64,000 nt of DNA from contig NZ_JACHXU010000008.1 of assembly GCF_014192335.1 (NCBI RefSeq), forward strand, positions 1 to 64,000, written 5' to 3'. The translations under genes were made by a program, and so were the position numbers. Positions 18,732-27,271 of the stretch are shown in pieces. The number at the start of each line of letters is the position of its first letter. Within the stretch, counting starts at the first letter, position 1. The notes beneath the pieces were generated by a model. That model was not told the DNA's origin and did not search any database. It saw nothing but the letters and a program-made list of their open reading frames with translations. Origin of the DNA: Aporhodopirellula rubra. Its GTDB lineage: Bacteria > Planctomycetota > Planctomycetia > Pirellulales > Pirellulaceae.

Positions 18732-19537
18732 ACTCAACAAACGTCGTGCCTGACGCCAACATTGCTCAAGCCGCGGAAGCGGAGCTTTGGAGAAATATCC
18801 GCAACGAAACACGTCATCGGCTCACGAAAACGGTCACCGTCAGTTTCCTCTACCTGTTAGCGGCTTTGGCAGTGGGATCGTACTTAATCAATGCTGTGAT
18901 CGAAGCGGGACGTGGCGCCGTTTATTACGTCGGATGGAAAGAGACGGAACTCAACGTCAATTGGATGACGCAATTCGTTTGGAGCTATGCCGTGCTGGCA
19001 TTGCTCGCGACAATTGCCTATGTCCTGACCATGCTATTGATCCATGACAAACTACCCGCACAACTTGGCGCCGCCATGAACCGAATGCCCTGGATCGGTT
19101 CAACCATGCGAATGGTTTCGATGGGAAGTTTTTGTCAGTCAATCTATCAGTCCGTCGCTCGATCGCGAACGTATGGCGACGCCTTAGAGACCGCAGCGGA
19201 GGAAGTCAGCGATGCCGCGTTGCGACAGTGGTCTGCAGTGGCGGCTCAGAGAATCCGATCAGGACAATCGCTGAGCAATGTCCTACGGTCGTCCCCGATG
19301 CGAGATCAACCGCTGTCTGCGGTCAGCGTGATGATTGAGAACCCGCGATCAATGGAGGAATCGGTCCGTGTCTGGCACCAGGCGACGGCGGAATGCCACA
19401 GTTTGGCACGCTCACGCCTCATGCGGGCGACGCAGGTTCTCTCGGTTTCTGCGCTGTTGGTTTCGGTATTCCTGGCGGCGTTTGCAATGTTGTCCGCGTC
19501 GATGTTCATGTCTGTTGTTATGTCGGGGCTTTCCTAA
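18728..19537 (+). CDS. GspF-like inner-membrane protein, second of three
   Basis: This 269-residue protein has membrane segments near SFLYLLAALAVGSYLINAVI, FVWSYAVLALLATIAYVLTM and, at the C terminus, QVLSVSALLVSVFLAAFAML. Between them is a helical cytoplasmic part with the GspF-like pattern SFCQSIYQSVARSRTYGDAL and RSGQSLSNVLRSSP, close to the glycine-plus-hydrophobic core of platform proteins. ATG 18728 overlaps the stop of the preceding gene. It is shorter than a normal GspF and carries one repeat instead of two. This suggests that single-repeat proteins in this operon may combine into a platform. Confidence 0.75.
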   Translation: MNSTNVVPDANIAQAAEAELWRNIRNETRHRLTKTVTVSFLYLLAALAVGSYLINAVIEAGRGAVYYVGWKETELNVNWMTQFVWSYAVLALLATIAYVLTMLLIHDKLPAQLGAAMNRMPWIGSTMRMVSMGSFCQSIYQSVARSRTYGDALETAAEEVSDAALRQWSAVAAQRIRSGQSLSNVLRSSPMRDQPLSAVSVMIENPRSMEESVRVWHQATAECHSLARSRLMRATQVLSVSALLVSVFLAAFAMLSASMFMSVVMSGLS

Positions 19538-19539
19538 CC

Positions 19540-20820
19540 ATGGAACAGATCCTACCCCTTCTGTCTGCCACATTTGTGCTCGCGTTACTGGCCGGCACGT
19601 TTCGATCGATTCGCCTGAACTTGCTACTGGACCCGGGTACACGATCACGACGTATTGCGATTTTTTCCTTCGAAGTGATCGAGTGGTTGCTATGGACATC
19701 CGCCTTGATCTCGCTCGCTGTTGCAGCCCCCCATCCCATCACAATCCTGCTATTCGTGATGTTCGCCGTGTCCATCGTAACGGCTGCGCGACTCCGTTAT
19801 CGCGAAGAGGCAGACTCGCTGAATCGTTGGATGCGATTGGGAGCTGAATCGGGCACCTCGATCATCACCCTCAGCGAGAATTTGTCGGTCGGATTCCGTA
19901 GCCGCATCGCCAATCAAACGAGAGTGTTTGCGATGCGTTTGAATCGAGGCGAATCGATTGTGGACGCCGCCCGGCGTTCGCGATTGCCGCTCGACGCCGA
20001 CACGCTCGGTGCGTTTCTCCTACCACAAACCGAGGTTGCGACAAACGCCGATGCCACACGCCTATCTCTGACGCATGATTCGATTGAGGAGATGTCGCAA
20101 GACGAGGATTCATCAAAGTCGGCCTCGCTCGTACCGCAACAATTTGTCTATGTCGTGGTGACGGCATTTTTGGCGTGGTTGTTTGGCACCACCATTCGAA
20201 CTTATCTTTCGCATTTGTTCGAAGAAATGTTTGAGATGTTTGCGTTCGAATCTGAGTTTGCAACCAACGCTCTCAATTCTGTTGCGCTCATTGGCAATTT
20301 CTTGATCGCTTTCATCGCGGTTTGGCTTGTGTTTTCGATCGTGATTCGTTGGCTACCGCTATGGATGGTGAGATGGGTCCCCTGGTTCGGTAACCAGGCA
20401 ATCACACGATGGCGGTGCGACGTCCTGCGATCGTTGGAACGTGGCATCCGTGCTGAACAACCTGCGAGCCAGATTTTTGAACTCGCTCGTCAAACCGCGC
20501 GAGTGCGGTGGATCCGTCTGCGATGCGATGCCGCTCACCGCTCGGTTGAAAACGGCGTGCCACTGCCTGCGGCAATGCGGAACGCGAAACTGATCACCGC
20601 TCGTGAACAGGTTTGGTTGACCAGTGCGGAACAGAACGGAAATTTCGCTGAATCGATTCAGCTCTTAGTCAGCAACCTTCAACGCCGGCAAACGCTATTA
20701 TGGAAAGTCCGCATGGCATGGTTGGTGCCATTAGCAACGGTGTTGGTGGGTGTTTTTATATTGGCTCACGCGATGTATATGTTCCACTTTTTGTATTCCT
20801 TTATTCGCATGATGGCTTAG
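19540..20820 (+). CDS. GspF-like inner-membrane protein, third of three
   Basis: This 426-residue protein follows the previous gene after 2 bases. It has an N-terminal membrane segment (LPLLSATFVLALLAGTF), a second pair (EWLLWTSALISLAVAAP and ITILLFVMFAVSIVTA), central segments near YVVVTAFLAWLFGTTI and LIGNFLIAFIAVWLVFSIVI, and a C-terminal one (VPLATVLVGVFILAHAMYMF). The final cytoplasmic stretch SVENGVPLPAAMRNAKLITA and EQNGNFAESIQLLVSNLQRR is the best match to the GspF signature among the three. The last part strongly resembles a platform protein; the front half is divergent. Confidence 0.8.
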   Translation: MEQILPLLSATFVLALLAGTFRSIRLNLLLDPGTRSRRIAIFSFEVIEWLLWTSALISLAVAAPHPITILLFVMFAVSIVTAARLRYREEADSLNRWMRLGAESGTSIITLSENLSVGFRSRIANQTRVFAMRLNRGESIVDAARRSRLPLDADTLGAFLLPQTEVATNADATRLSLTHDSIEEMSQDEDSSKSASLVPQQFVYVVVTAFLAWLFGTTIRTYLSHLFEEMFEMFAFESEFATNALNSVALIGNFLIAFIAVWLVFSIVIRWLPLWMVRWVPWFGNQAITRWRCDVLRSLERGIRAEQPASQIFELARQTARVRWIRLRCDAAHRSVENGVPLPAAMRNAKLITAREQVWLTSAEQNGNFAESIQLLVSNLQRRQTLLWKVRMAWLVPLATVLVGVFILAHAMYMFHFLYSFIRMMA

Positions 20821-20838
20821 GAATCACGAACCAGGCTT

Positions 20839-21219
20839 ATGACACCCGGAACCACTCCTCACCGTCCCCGCTGTAATCGGGGCTTCATGCTCCTGGAAAC
20901 GTTGATTGCACTGGCGTTCTTGGCGGTCGCGGCTGGATTGACGCTCAAACTGCATCAATCACGGCTCGACTTTGATCGCGTCTCGACGGATCGATTGAGT
21001 GACCAATTCATGATTGAAAACATTGCCGAACAATTGTCAGTGGTCCCTTATTCGGACATCCCCGATGCCGTCTCGCGCCTTAATGAAGAATCAGACGCTC
21101 GAGCGGAAATCGAGCCATTCGAGTCGGGTTCCGCAAAAGGTCGCCACCTGCTGATTTCGATCGAATCGGAAAGTGGTCCGTTGACTCACCATCTTTGGCG
21201 GTTCGAGGAAACGCCATGA
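20839..21219 (+). CDS. Minor pseudopilin, PilV/GspI-like
   Basis: This 126-residue protein has a type III prepilin leader. The short basic N terminus is followed by the cleavage motif RGFMLLETLIALAFLAVAAG, where processing after Gly would leave a methylated N-terminal residue and Glu at position 5, as in pilins. The rest is short and polar. It lies 18 bases after the third GspF-like gene and its stop overlaps the next start. It is probably a minor or modification pilin of the same machine. No prepilin peptidase gene is in the window. Confidence 0.7.
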   Translation: MTPGTTPHRPRCNRGFMLLETLIALAFLAVAAGLTLKLHQSRLDFDRVSTDRLSDQFMIENIAEQLSVVPYSDIPDAVSRLNEESDARAEIEPFESGSAKGRHLLISIESESGPLTHHLWRFEETP

Positions 21220-21710
21220 TTCGAGCAAGAAATTGTGATACAAAAAGAATTCCCGCGGGATACACGCTCATCGAGGTACTGTTGGTGCTTTCGCTGGTGA
21301 GTTCACTTTTAGGCGGCACGATCGGACTGATGTCGATCGTGCAAAAAAGTGACAAGAATTCCAAACAAAGCTTTGTAATTCGCCAGGAACTTCGCCGTTT
21401 CGCGGATGACATTCGCCGCGATATCCACGCGGCAAACGACGTGAGCATTGATGAATCAATCTTGACATTATCACGTGCATCATCCGAACAATCGATCATC
21501 TACCGCGTCGATTCGAAAACGAACGTGAGCCGCGTGATCTTGAACGCGGACGAATCGAGCGCGGCACGCGATGAGTACACGATCGGACGCGACGCTGTGA
21601 TGCAGATTGAGTCGCTGGGCGACGGTAATTTGGTGCAATGGACGATCACGGAATCAGATCGCCCGAACCTCCCCATCAGGATCATCACGGCAACCAGGAT
21701 CGAACCATGA
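21216..21710 (+). CDS. Minor pseudopilin, PilW/GspJ-like
   Basis: This 164-residue protein starts at ATG 21216, overlapping the previous stop as ATGA. The prepilin motif is AGYTLIEVLLVLSLVSSLLG, with Gly before the cleavage point and Glu at position 5, followed by a beta-rich region (SIIYRVDSKTNVSRVILN and EYTIGRDAVMQIESL) like the C-terminal half of GspJ/PilW minor pilins. It most likely assembles with the neighbouring pseudopilins. The family assignment is by pattern and context. Confidence 0.7.
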   Translation: MIRARNCDTKRIPAGYTLIEVLLVLSLVSSLLGGTIGLMSIVQKSDKNSKQSFVIRQELRRFADDIRRDIHAANDVSIDESILTLSRASSEQSIIYRVDSKTNVSRVILNADESSAARDEYTIGRDAVMQIESLGDGNLVQWTITESDRPNLPIRIITATRIEP

Positions 21711-22099
21711 GTCGCATTGCACTCCCTCCAAAATTGAGATGCAAACAATCAACCCGGTGGGGATCGGTTTCATTGGTTCTCGTATTGATTTTGGCGTTGC
21801 TCGTGGGCACGTTTGCCGCTTCCGTCACGAGTCGTGCATCGCATGAACGGCGCACCGAAGTGCAGCACGGTTGGATAGCAACTTTAGAAACTGCGATCGA
21901 AGCGGTCGCTCGATCGGGCGTGGTAAATGAATCCAAAATTCGCCTCCCCGTCGATGGTTCCCCGTCGGCGGGAGAAACGGGTCGTTGGATCATCGTTGAA
22001 ACGCTCTCGCAGCCCGATGAAACTCAGATGTACCAAGCCACACTTTTTCACAACAGCCAACCGGGACTCACGATTCGCCGACCTGCGGAGAACACCTAG
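21707..22099 (+). CDS. Small membrane-anchored protein of the pilus operon
   Basis: This 130-residue protein starts at ATG 21707, again as an ATGA overlap. It has a basic N terminus and a single hydrophobic helix, SVSLVLVLILALLVGTFAAS, but no Gly-Phe-Thr prepilin cleavage motif, so it is probably an anchored assembly protein rather than a cleaved pilin. Its position corresponds to that of PilX/GspK-type or adaptor genes in other operons, but I cannot identify the family. Confidence 0.6.
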   Translation: MSRIALPPKLRCKQSTRWGSVSLVLVLILALLVGTFAASVTSRASHERRTEVQHGWIATLETAIEAVARSGVVNESKIRLPVDGSPSAGETGRWIIVETLSQPDETQMYQATLFHNSQPGLTIRRPAENT

Positions 22100-22227
22100 C
22101 GTCGCATCTCATCCATGCGGAGCATTCACTTCGTGGGCGATGACTTCGTTGCGTCGGACATTTCGTAGAACACGTTCATCTCGTTTGCATTTTCATTCGA
22201 CCGTCACCTCTACCACTTTACAGTCTC
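22100..22227. other. Intergenic spacer inside the pilus operon
   Basis: This is a 128-base gap between the anchored protein gene and the second DUF1559 gene, the only long gap in the operon. It could hold an internal promoter; none was identified. Confidence 0.3.
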
Positions 22228-23073
22228 ATGAGTTCTCATCGTCTCGCTTTCACGCTCGTTGAGCTTTTGGTCGTTATCGCCATCATCGGTGTGTTGGTAG
22301 GTCTCGCGGCGCCGGCGGTGCAAACGATGCGAGAATCGTCCCGCCGTGCGGCGTGTCAATCTCGCTTGATTCCGATCGGAATGGCGATGCAGAGCTACCA
22401 CGATCGATGGCTGCACTATCCGGTCGGCACGGTAGCGGAAACCGGGCCGGTCTCAAGCGTCGCGGAGGGCGATCATCACACTTGGCTCGGCCGTTTACTC
22501 GATCTTCTAGATCAACCTGTCATCGCGGCACGCATCGATCGGTCCGTAAGCGTTTACGACGAAGCGAACGCTGCGGTGATGGAACTCAGCTACTCCGGCG
22601 TCCAATGCCCTTCGGCGGGCCTCGATCCGAACAACGCGAGCAGTTTTGTGGGGCTCCATCATCCGACCGAAAAGTCGATCGATGAAAACGATCACGGGGT
22701 GTTTGTTTTGAACCTTCCGATCAGTCGTGACGACATCACCGACGGGTTATCGAACACCGCGTTTGTGTCCGAAAAACAAACGCCATTCGATGACCTGGGC
22801 TGGCTCAGCGGAACGCGCGCGACGCTCCGCAATGTCGGTGGCGGGATCGTTGCGTCGGGAGATCCGTTTGCATCACCGCCGCCGTCAACGGTCGGATCCA
22901 TCGGCAGCCATCATCCGGCAGGAGTGCACATGCTCTTTGGATCGGGCGAGATTCGGTTTACGGCCAATGAAACCGATCAACGCATTCTGGAACAGATGGT
23001 CGACCGCCGCGACGGTCAGTTACCACAGCAGTTTCAATCGCTTGAAACATTGCGTCGCCAAAGCGTCCAATGA
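22228..23073 (+). CDS. DUF1559 pseudopilin-like protein inside the pilus operon
   Basis: This 281-residue, short member of the DUF1559 family has a prepilin-type start (LAFTLVELLVVIAIIGVLVG) and the family continuation LAAPAVQTMRESSRRAACQS. Its C terminus keeps the histidine-rich turn SHHPAGVHMLFGSGEIRFTA but lacks the usual closing FGLWG-type tail. It is expected to be processed by a prepilin peptidase and assembled or exported by the adjacent machine. The stop overlaps the next gene by four bases. Its presence inside an operon with the ATPase and platform genes links DUF1559 proteins to this apparatus. Confidence 0.88.
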   Translation: MSSHRLAFTLVELLVVIAIIGVLVGLAAPAVQTMRESSRRAACQSRLIPIGMAMQSYHDRWLHYPVGTVAETGPVSSVAEGDHHTWLGRLLDLLDQPVIAARIDRSVSVYDEANAAVMELSYSGVQCPSAGLDPNNASSFVGLHHPTEKSIDENDHGVFVLNLPISRDDITDGLSNTAFVSEKQTPFDDLGWLSGTRATLRNVGGGIVASGDPFASPPPSTVGSIGSHHPAGVHMLFGSGEIRFTANETDQRILEQMVDRRDGQLPQQFQSLETLRRQSVQ

Positions 23074-23996
23074 AGTGTCGGGCACCTGCGGACGCCCAAG
23101 CGGATTGGGGTCTTTTAGGCTGGCTCGGGGTGTGGTCGCTCGTGTTGACATTCGCTATCGGCGGTGTCCTTAATGGCCAAACCAGCCGCAGTTTGCCTGA
23201 GGAGTCTCAATCGGTGCTCGGGATGGCAATGGGAGGCTTGTGTGCGGCCTGGATCGCCCTCGGTTCGTGGGTCGCATTGATCCATTTGCCAAAGCGAAAT
23301 GATTTGCATGCACGCGATGAGGTGGCACCGCAGCAAACGCAACCTCGCGTCGCGGTGGCGATCGCTTGGATCGTTAACCTGATTCTTCTTGTCGCCCTCA
23401 TTTGGCAAGATACCGATCTCATTGCCCAACTCTTAGCGATCGTTGGACTCGGGATCACGGGGCCACTGATCGCCTATCAGTGGTCTCATCGACGGATCCA
23501 CCGTGGTGAATCCCAAACGACCGAGCGTCAAAGCATTCGCCAAATCCTGGGAATCGCGTTCACGATTGCGGTCGCGATCGCGTCTCTGAAACTCTACGAG
23601 CGTTCCCTTGGATTGACGGCCTCCGCGTCCGTGCTGCTCGTTTGCATCGCAATCAGTTGGCTCGCAATGTTGATCATCACCCTCGGACGATGGTGGGCAC
23701 TCATCTTCATCCTTATCCCGATCGGCTTCGTCTTCAGAATGTTTGTTCTCTCGTTGATCGAACTCCGCAGTCGCGACTCGGAGGCACAAATACTAAGAGC
23801 AAGCGGAATTCTTATCGGCTTCCATTTCTTCTCGCTGATCTTCTTGTTGCTCATGCGATCGAGCGGACACCGTTGGTTCGGTGAACACGACGAGCCTCTC
23901 ACCAACCGCGATAGTAATGCGTGGTCGAACGATGCCGCTGTTGTGGCACGTAACGCTGCGGTGCGTGATGAGGATGATGCGTCACCGACGCTTTGA
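23070..23996 (+). CDS. Polytopic membrane protein of unknown function
   Basis: This 308-residue protein has about seven hydrophobic segments, for example LTFAIGGVLNGQ and VAIAWIVNLILLVALIWQDT, then WWALIFILIPIGFVFRMFV near residue 210, and a hydrophilic C-terminal tail. No enzyme or transporter motif was found. It overlaps the DUF1559 gene by four bases, so it belongs to the same operon, where a role in pilus assembly or export is possible but not shown. The last 98 bases overlap the convergent gene at 23899-24306. Confidence 0.6.
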   Translation: MKCRAPADAQADWGLLGWLGVWSLVLTFAIGGVLNGQTSRSLPEESQSVLGMAMGGLCAAWIALGSWVALIHLPKRNDLHARDEVAPQQTQPRVAVAIAWIVNLILLVALIWQDTDLIAQLLAIVGLGITGPLIAYQWSHRRIHRGESQTTERQSIRQILGIAFTIAVAIASLKLYERSLGLTASASVLLVCIAISWLAMLIITLGRWWALIFILIPIGFVFRMFVLSLIELRSRDSEAQILRASGILIGFHFFSLIFLLLMRSSGHRWFGEHDEPLTNRDSNAWSNDAAVVARNAAVRDEDDASPTL

Positions 23997-24306
23997 ACTC
24001 CAACGGACGATGATTCGAGTAACGCCCTGGATAGTGACTATCGAATTTGTGCTGGGCTCGAAACATCGGATCGTTGTGCATGTCCGGCGGTTCGAAACTG
24101 CCAGTCGCGTAGGGATCGTAGACATAACCTATCCCGTAACCAGCACCGAATCGCGTGTTGTACATCGGCACGTTGTAACCGTACCCGAAACCTGATCGCG
24201 AAAACCCTTGCGATGAGGCAGGTGATACTTCGACAACAAACAGCAACGCGGCGACAACCGAAAATGCGACGGTAGAGAGCGTGTGACGAGCCAAGGGAAT
24301 CTCCAC
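23899..24306 (-). CDS. Small secreted protein, Tyr/His/Gly-rich
   Basis: This protein of about 135 residues has a hydrophobic signal peptide (STVAFSVVAALLFVVEVSPA) followed by a Tyr/Gly/Phe-rich segment (GFGYGYNVPMYNTRFGAGYG) and a His/Arg-rich tail ending STTHYYRGW. No domain was recognised; the composition suggests a small exported structural or binding protein. The start is uncertain: GTG 24306 is used here, while TTG 24294 has GGAG six bases upstream and may be the real one. Its 3' end overlaps the convergent membrane protein gene by 98 bases. The start region carries an 8-base inverted repeat. Confidence 0.6.
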   Translation of the reverse strand: MEIPLARHTLSTVAFSVVAALLFVVEVSPASSQGFSRSGFGYGYNVPMYNTRFGAGYGIGYVYDPYATGSFEPPDMHNDPMFRAQHKFDSHYPGRYSNHRPLEFKASVTHHPHHAPQRYVPQQRHRSTTHYYRGW

Positions 24307-24338
24307 GATTCAGAGGACCGAGCGGCACGTGAATCGTG
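24304..24338. repeat. Inverted repeat over the start of the small secreted protein gene
   Basis: CACGATTC at 24304-24311 is a perfect inverted copy of GAATCGTG at 24331-24338, with 19 bases between. It overlaps the GTG start and the upstream leader, so it could be an operator or an RNA hairpin. Nothing else was seen in the 223 bases up to the DNA glycosylase gene. Confidence 0.35.
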
Positions 24339-24529
24339 TCACTCCGGAGATCAACGCTAGGTCACACTCCCCCGATCATCGTTTCATTTCTCTTGAGCAA
24401 CGAACTGCACTTGCCACAATACCCGACACATGCAGCCCAATCATCACAACCGACACCCACGACCGTCCATCGTCATTGGAACCGTAGTTCGCACATCGAT
24501 CAGGTGGCGTTCCAGCTCAGACGAGAGCG

Positions 24530-25324
24530 CTAAGGGTTCATGCCCTGGCAATTCGGACACGCGTAGAGCTTGCGGGAGGCAACCGGTTCATTCGTGACGC
24601 GTCCGCCGCACCGAGGACATTCGGATTTGCCGTAAACTCGAAACCGTTCCTTGTCGCTCAATTTTGTGAGTGGCTTTCCTGCTTCGCTCGCCGTCACGCT
24701 GATGATGCGACCGTGCTTCAGGCTCACCTTCATCATCTTGGTGAGCGATTTCCACAAACGGGTGAACTCCTCTGACGTTAACTCATTACCAATCCGTGTG
24801 GGATCGATCCGAGTTTCGAACAGTATTTCAGCTCGAAGAATGTTGCCGATGCCCGCGATAACGGATTGATCCAAAAGCAAACCGCCGATCGGTTTGCCAC
24901 TGGCGGACACGTTCGCCCAGAACTCCGCCTTTTTTCCACCCGCCAAAGGATCCGGACCGAGCTTGTTGGTGATCGACAAACGTGTATCCGAATCGATCAC
25001 CCTGCATTGTGTCGGACCACGCAAATCAAGAGTGGCCTCCGGCGCAATCACACGCATCCGCACCTGACCCCGTGGGGCCGCGGGCGGAGAGGGCTCACTC
25101 ACAAAACTGCCGTAGCGACCCAAGTGCACGTGCACGATCCGGTCGCCTTCGAATTCGTAAAAGAGATGCTTGCCCGCGGCGATGACGGATTCCAAAATCC
25201 GTCCGTTCACCTTTCTCGCATCCGCAGAAAATCGTCCTTGGGGACTGGTGACCTTGAGCGATAGTCCCGCGAACTGGCGTCCATGTTCCGCGGCCAAAAA
25301 GTGTGTTTTATGACCTTCAGGCAT
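24530..25324 (-). CDS. Fpg/Nei family DNA glycosylase
   Basis: This base-excision repair enzyme of 264 residues removes oxidised bases and cuts the abasic site. The N-terminal catalytic Pro2 and Glu3 are present in MPEGHKTHFLAA, a start close to the Nei2-type MPEGH and distinct from the MPELPEV of MutM. The helix-two-turn-helix region (LLLDQSVIAGIGNILRAEIL) is well kept, and the C-terminal four-cysteine zinc finger is CPRCGG with CPNCQG. Hence this is more likely a Nei-like enzyme than MutM, but substrate preference is not certain. It lies 62 bases downstream of the family 2 glycosyltransferase gene on the same strand. Confidence 0.9.
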   Translation of the reverse strand: MPEGHKTHFLAAEHGRQFAGLSLKVTSPQGRFSADARKVNGRILESVIAAGKHLFYEFEGDRIVHVHLGRYGSFVSEPSPPAAPRGQVRMRVIAPEATLDLRGPTQCRVIDSDTRLSITNKLGPDPLAGGKKAEFWANVSASGKPIGGLLLDQSVIAGIGNILRAEILFETRIDPTRIGNELTSEEFTRLWKSLTKMMKVSLKHGRIISVTASEAGKPLTKLSDKERFRVYGKSECPRCGGRVTNEPVASRKLYACPNCQGMNP

Positions 25325-25386
25325 TGATGCGGACTCGCCAGATTCTACTTAGTTCGATAAAGAATCGATTCGGTCGAGCGGAAGGT

Positions 25387-26205
25387 TCAACCACACGATT
25401 GGGCACGAAAGTACGGGGTGTCGGGCAACCGTCCTTCACCGCGGACCTTGGCAATCGCGTCGTCGATGACCTCGTTGTAATAGTTCAGCCGGGTCTCCGA
25501 ATGATCCAAGGAACCGCCGAAGGATCGATCCAAGTCGAGGTAGATCAGCGGCACGGGGATTTCGACCACGCTCAATCCCGCGGCGGCAGCTTCCACCCAC
25601 AACTGCAGCGGCATGGCATATCCGTCATTCGTGATTCGCATCACCCGAAGCGCGTCGGCTCGATAGGCTTTGAAACCACAAAACGCGTCCGTCAGCGCAA
25701 ACCCGAGTCGCTCATTCAGGTCCGCGGTGATCCGGCGGTTAATAAACATCCGCTCCGCAGGTGGCTCGTCGTCGCCCTTGTATTTCTTGAGGTATCGGCT
25801 GCCTGAAACGATGTCCGCTGACCGAGCCGCTTCGATGAAACGAGGAATCCGGTGTGGTTGATGCTGTCCGTCGCAATCCAATGTCACAACACCCTCGTAG
25901 TCGTTCTCGAGCGTGTATTGGAAAGCACTCTGCAGCCCAGCACCGTAGCCGCGATTTTTCGGATGGTGAATGACTTCGATCTGTTCAGGTTGGGCGGCGC
26001 GGCGAGCATCCAGTTTTTCGGAGGTTCCGTCCGTACTACCGTCGTCCACAACGAGAATCCGGTCGCTGTACCGGAGCACTTGATCGAGAACATCGTCGAC
26101 GTAATTGACTTCGTTGAAGACCGGCAGAGCAGTCAACCAACGTGAAGTCACGCAGCGGGGATATCCGTCAGTTGCTGGGTCGTCGTTAGGAACGGAGTCG
26201 GCCAT
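25387..26205 (-). CDS. Family 2 glycosyltransferase, dolichyl-phosphate mannose synthase-like
   Basis: This GT-A fold enzyme of 272 residues is typical of polyprenyl-phosphate hexosyltransferases. The N-terminal nucleotide-binding part has ALPVFNEVNYVDDVL and ILVVDDGSTDGTSEKL, the metal-binding motif is VTLDCDGQHQPH, and the acceptor region is AFCGFKAYRADALR. No membrane segment follows, so it is a soluble or peripheral form. A polyprenyl phosphate acceptor at the inner face of the membrane is likely by family. Genes on both sides give no further hint of pathway. Confidence 0.9.
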   Translation of the reverse strand: MADSVPNDDPATDGYPRCVTSRWLTALPVFNEVNYVDDVLDQVLRYSDRILVVDDGSTDGTSEKLDARRAAQPEQIEVIHHPKNRGYGAGLQSAFQYTLENDYEGVVTLDCDGQHQPHRIPRFIEAARSADIVSGSRYLKKYKGDDEPPAERMFINRRITADLNERLGFALTDAFCGFKAYRADALRVMRITNDGYAMPLQLWVEAAAAGLSVVEIPVPLIYLDLDRSFGGSLDHSETRLNYYNEVIDDAIAKVRGEGRLPDTPYFRAQSCG

Positions 26206-26593
26206 GGAAGTCCTTCGTGATGGAATCGGAGATCTACCTCATGTGGGTGATCGATCGCATATCGGTTCGAACGCGTCTGCCACGTCGACAGCAGCGAACC
26301 AATCAATGGTAGGGAGGGAGCAAGCGGTGTTCCACAACCATCCGATCCGGTAGCTTACATCGCTTTTCCCGAAAAAATACAAATAAGCAGGGAAAGTTGA
26401 GGTTGACGATTCTCGGCAACTTCGCCAAACTCCGCCACTTCTCCCGAGTCGACCACGCCATTAGGCCAGTCGGAATCTCGAGAGACCACAAGTGGGAGAA
26501 CCGACCACTGAGGGAATTTGGCAATCTGATTGCCGTGTTTTCCAGGATAGAGTCGTTTCGCCGAACCACCCGACAACCTGAGTCGTGACCAAT
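26206..26593. promoter_or_regulatory. Leader and promoter region of the rplA-rplJ-rplL genes
   Basis: There is no coding gene in these 388 bases; in particular no rplK is present. A possible promoter is CTTACA at 26354-26359 with TACAAA at 26378-26383, a weak match to the sigma-70 pattern. Downstream, CAG-TCGG at 26467-26473 can pair with CCGA-CCA-CTG at 26501-26510, leaving a 3-base bulge. This is the general kind of bulged stem that ribosomal protein L1 binds in its own mRNA. The L1 suggestion is only by analogy. Confidence 0.3.
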
Positions 26594-27271
26594 ATGGCAA
26601 AACAATCCAAGCGGTATCGCGCCGCGCTTGCAAAGCAACCTAAAGAGCTCCAGCCGCTATCCAAAGCGGTTGAGACGCTGAAGACATACGACGCAACGAA
26701 GTTCGACCAAACCGTCGAAGTTCACATGCGTTTGGGTGTCGATCCTAACCAGGCGGACCAAATCATTCGTGGTTCGCTCGTTCTTCCTCACGGCATTGGT
26801 AAAACTCAACGGGTTGTTGTGTTTGCCAAAGGCGATGCTGCGAAAGCCGCCGAAGCCGCGGGTGCTGACGAAGTCGGCCAGGAAGACTTGGCTAAAAAAA
26901 TCAAAGATGGCTTTACCGACTTTGACGTTTGTATCGCTGCCCCAGACATGATGGGACTCGTCGGTCCACTCGGTCGTGTGCTCGGTCCTCGTGGCCTGAT
27001 GCCTAGCCCGCGTGCGGGAACGGTTACCGCCGACGTCGCCAAGGTCGTTGGCGAGTACAAGGCTGGTAAAGTCGAGTTTCGCAACGACAAGGGCGGAAAC
27101 GTTCACGCGATGGTCGGCAAGATGAGCTTCGAGCCACAAAAGCTAGAAGAAAACATCACCGCCTTCGTCGATTACATCGCTGGCATGAAGCCCCAGACGA
27201 TCAAGGGCACGTACATCAAAGGCGTTGCCATTTGTGCAACGATGACCCCGAGCGTCCGAGTCCAGACCTAA
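26594..27271 (+). CDS. rplA: 50S ribosomal protein L1
   Basis: This is the ribosomal protein of the L1 stalk, 225 residues, binding 23S rRNA and regulating its own mRNA in many bacteria. Family landmarks are [13 protein letters not shown] at the N terminus, [20 protein letters not shown], the signature [20 protein letters not shown] and a C-terminal [16 protein letters not shown] 26594 is used rather than GTG 26585 because the MAK start is the family form. No strong Shine-Dalgarno site precedes it. In most bacteria rplK lies directly upstream; here it does not. Confidence 0.97.
   Translation: MAKQSKRYRAALAKQPKELQPLSKAVETLKTYDATKFDQTVEVHMRLGVDPNQADQIIRGSLVLPHGIGKTQRVVVFAKGDAAKAAEAAGADEVGQEDLAKKIKDGFTDFDVCIAAPDMMGLVGPLGRVLGPRGLMPSPRAGTVTADVAKVVGEYKAGKVEFRNDKGGNVHAMVGKMSFEPQKLEENITAFVDYIAGMKPQTIKGTYIKGVAICATMTPSVRVQT

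Noticed and set aside
24530-25324. Naming the DNA glycosylase mutM
   Set aside because: The N terminus MPEGH is Nei-like, not MPELPEV, so only the Fpg/Nei family is claimed.
26206-26593. A divergent or frameshifted rplK before rplA
   Set aside because: None of the frames has the conserved L11 proline-rich start or the later GxxVT-type motifs; the stretch is noncoding.
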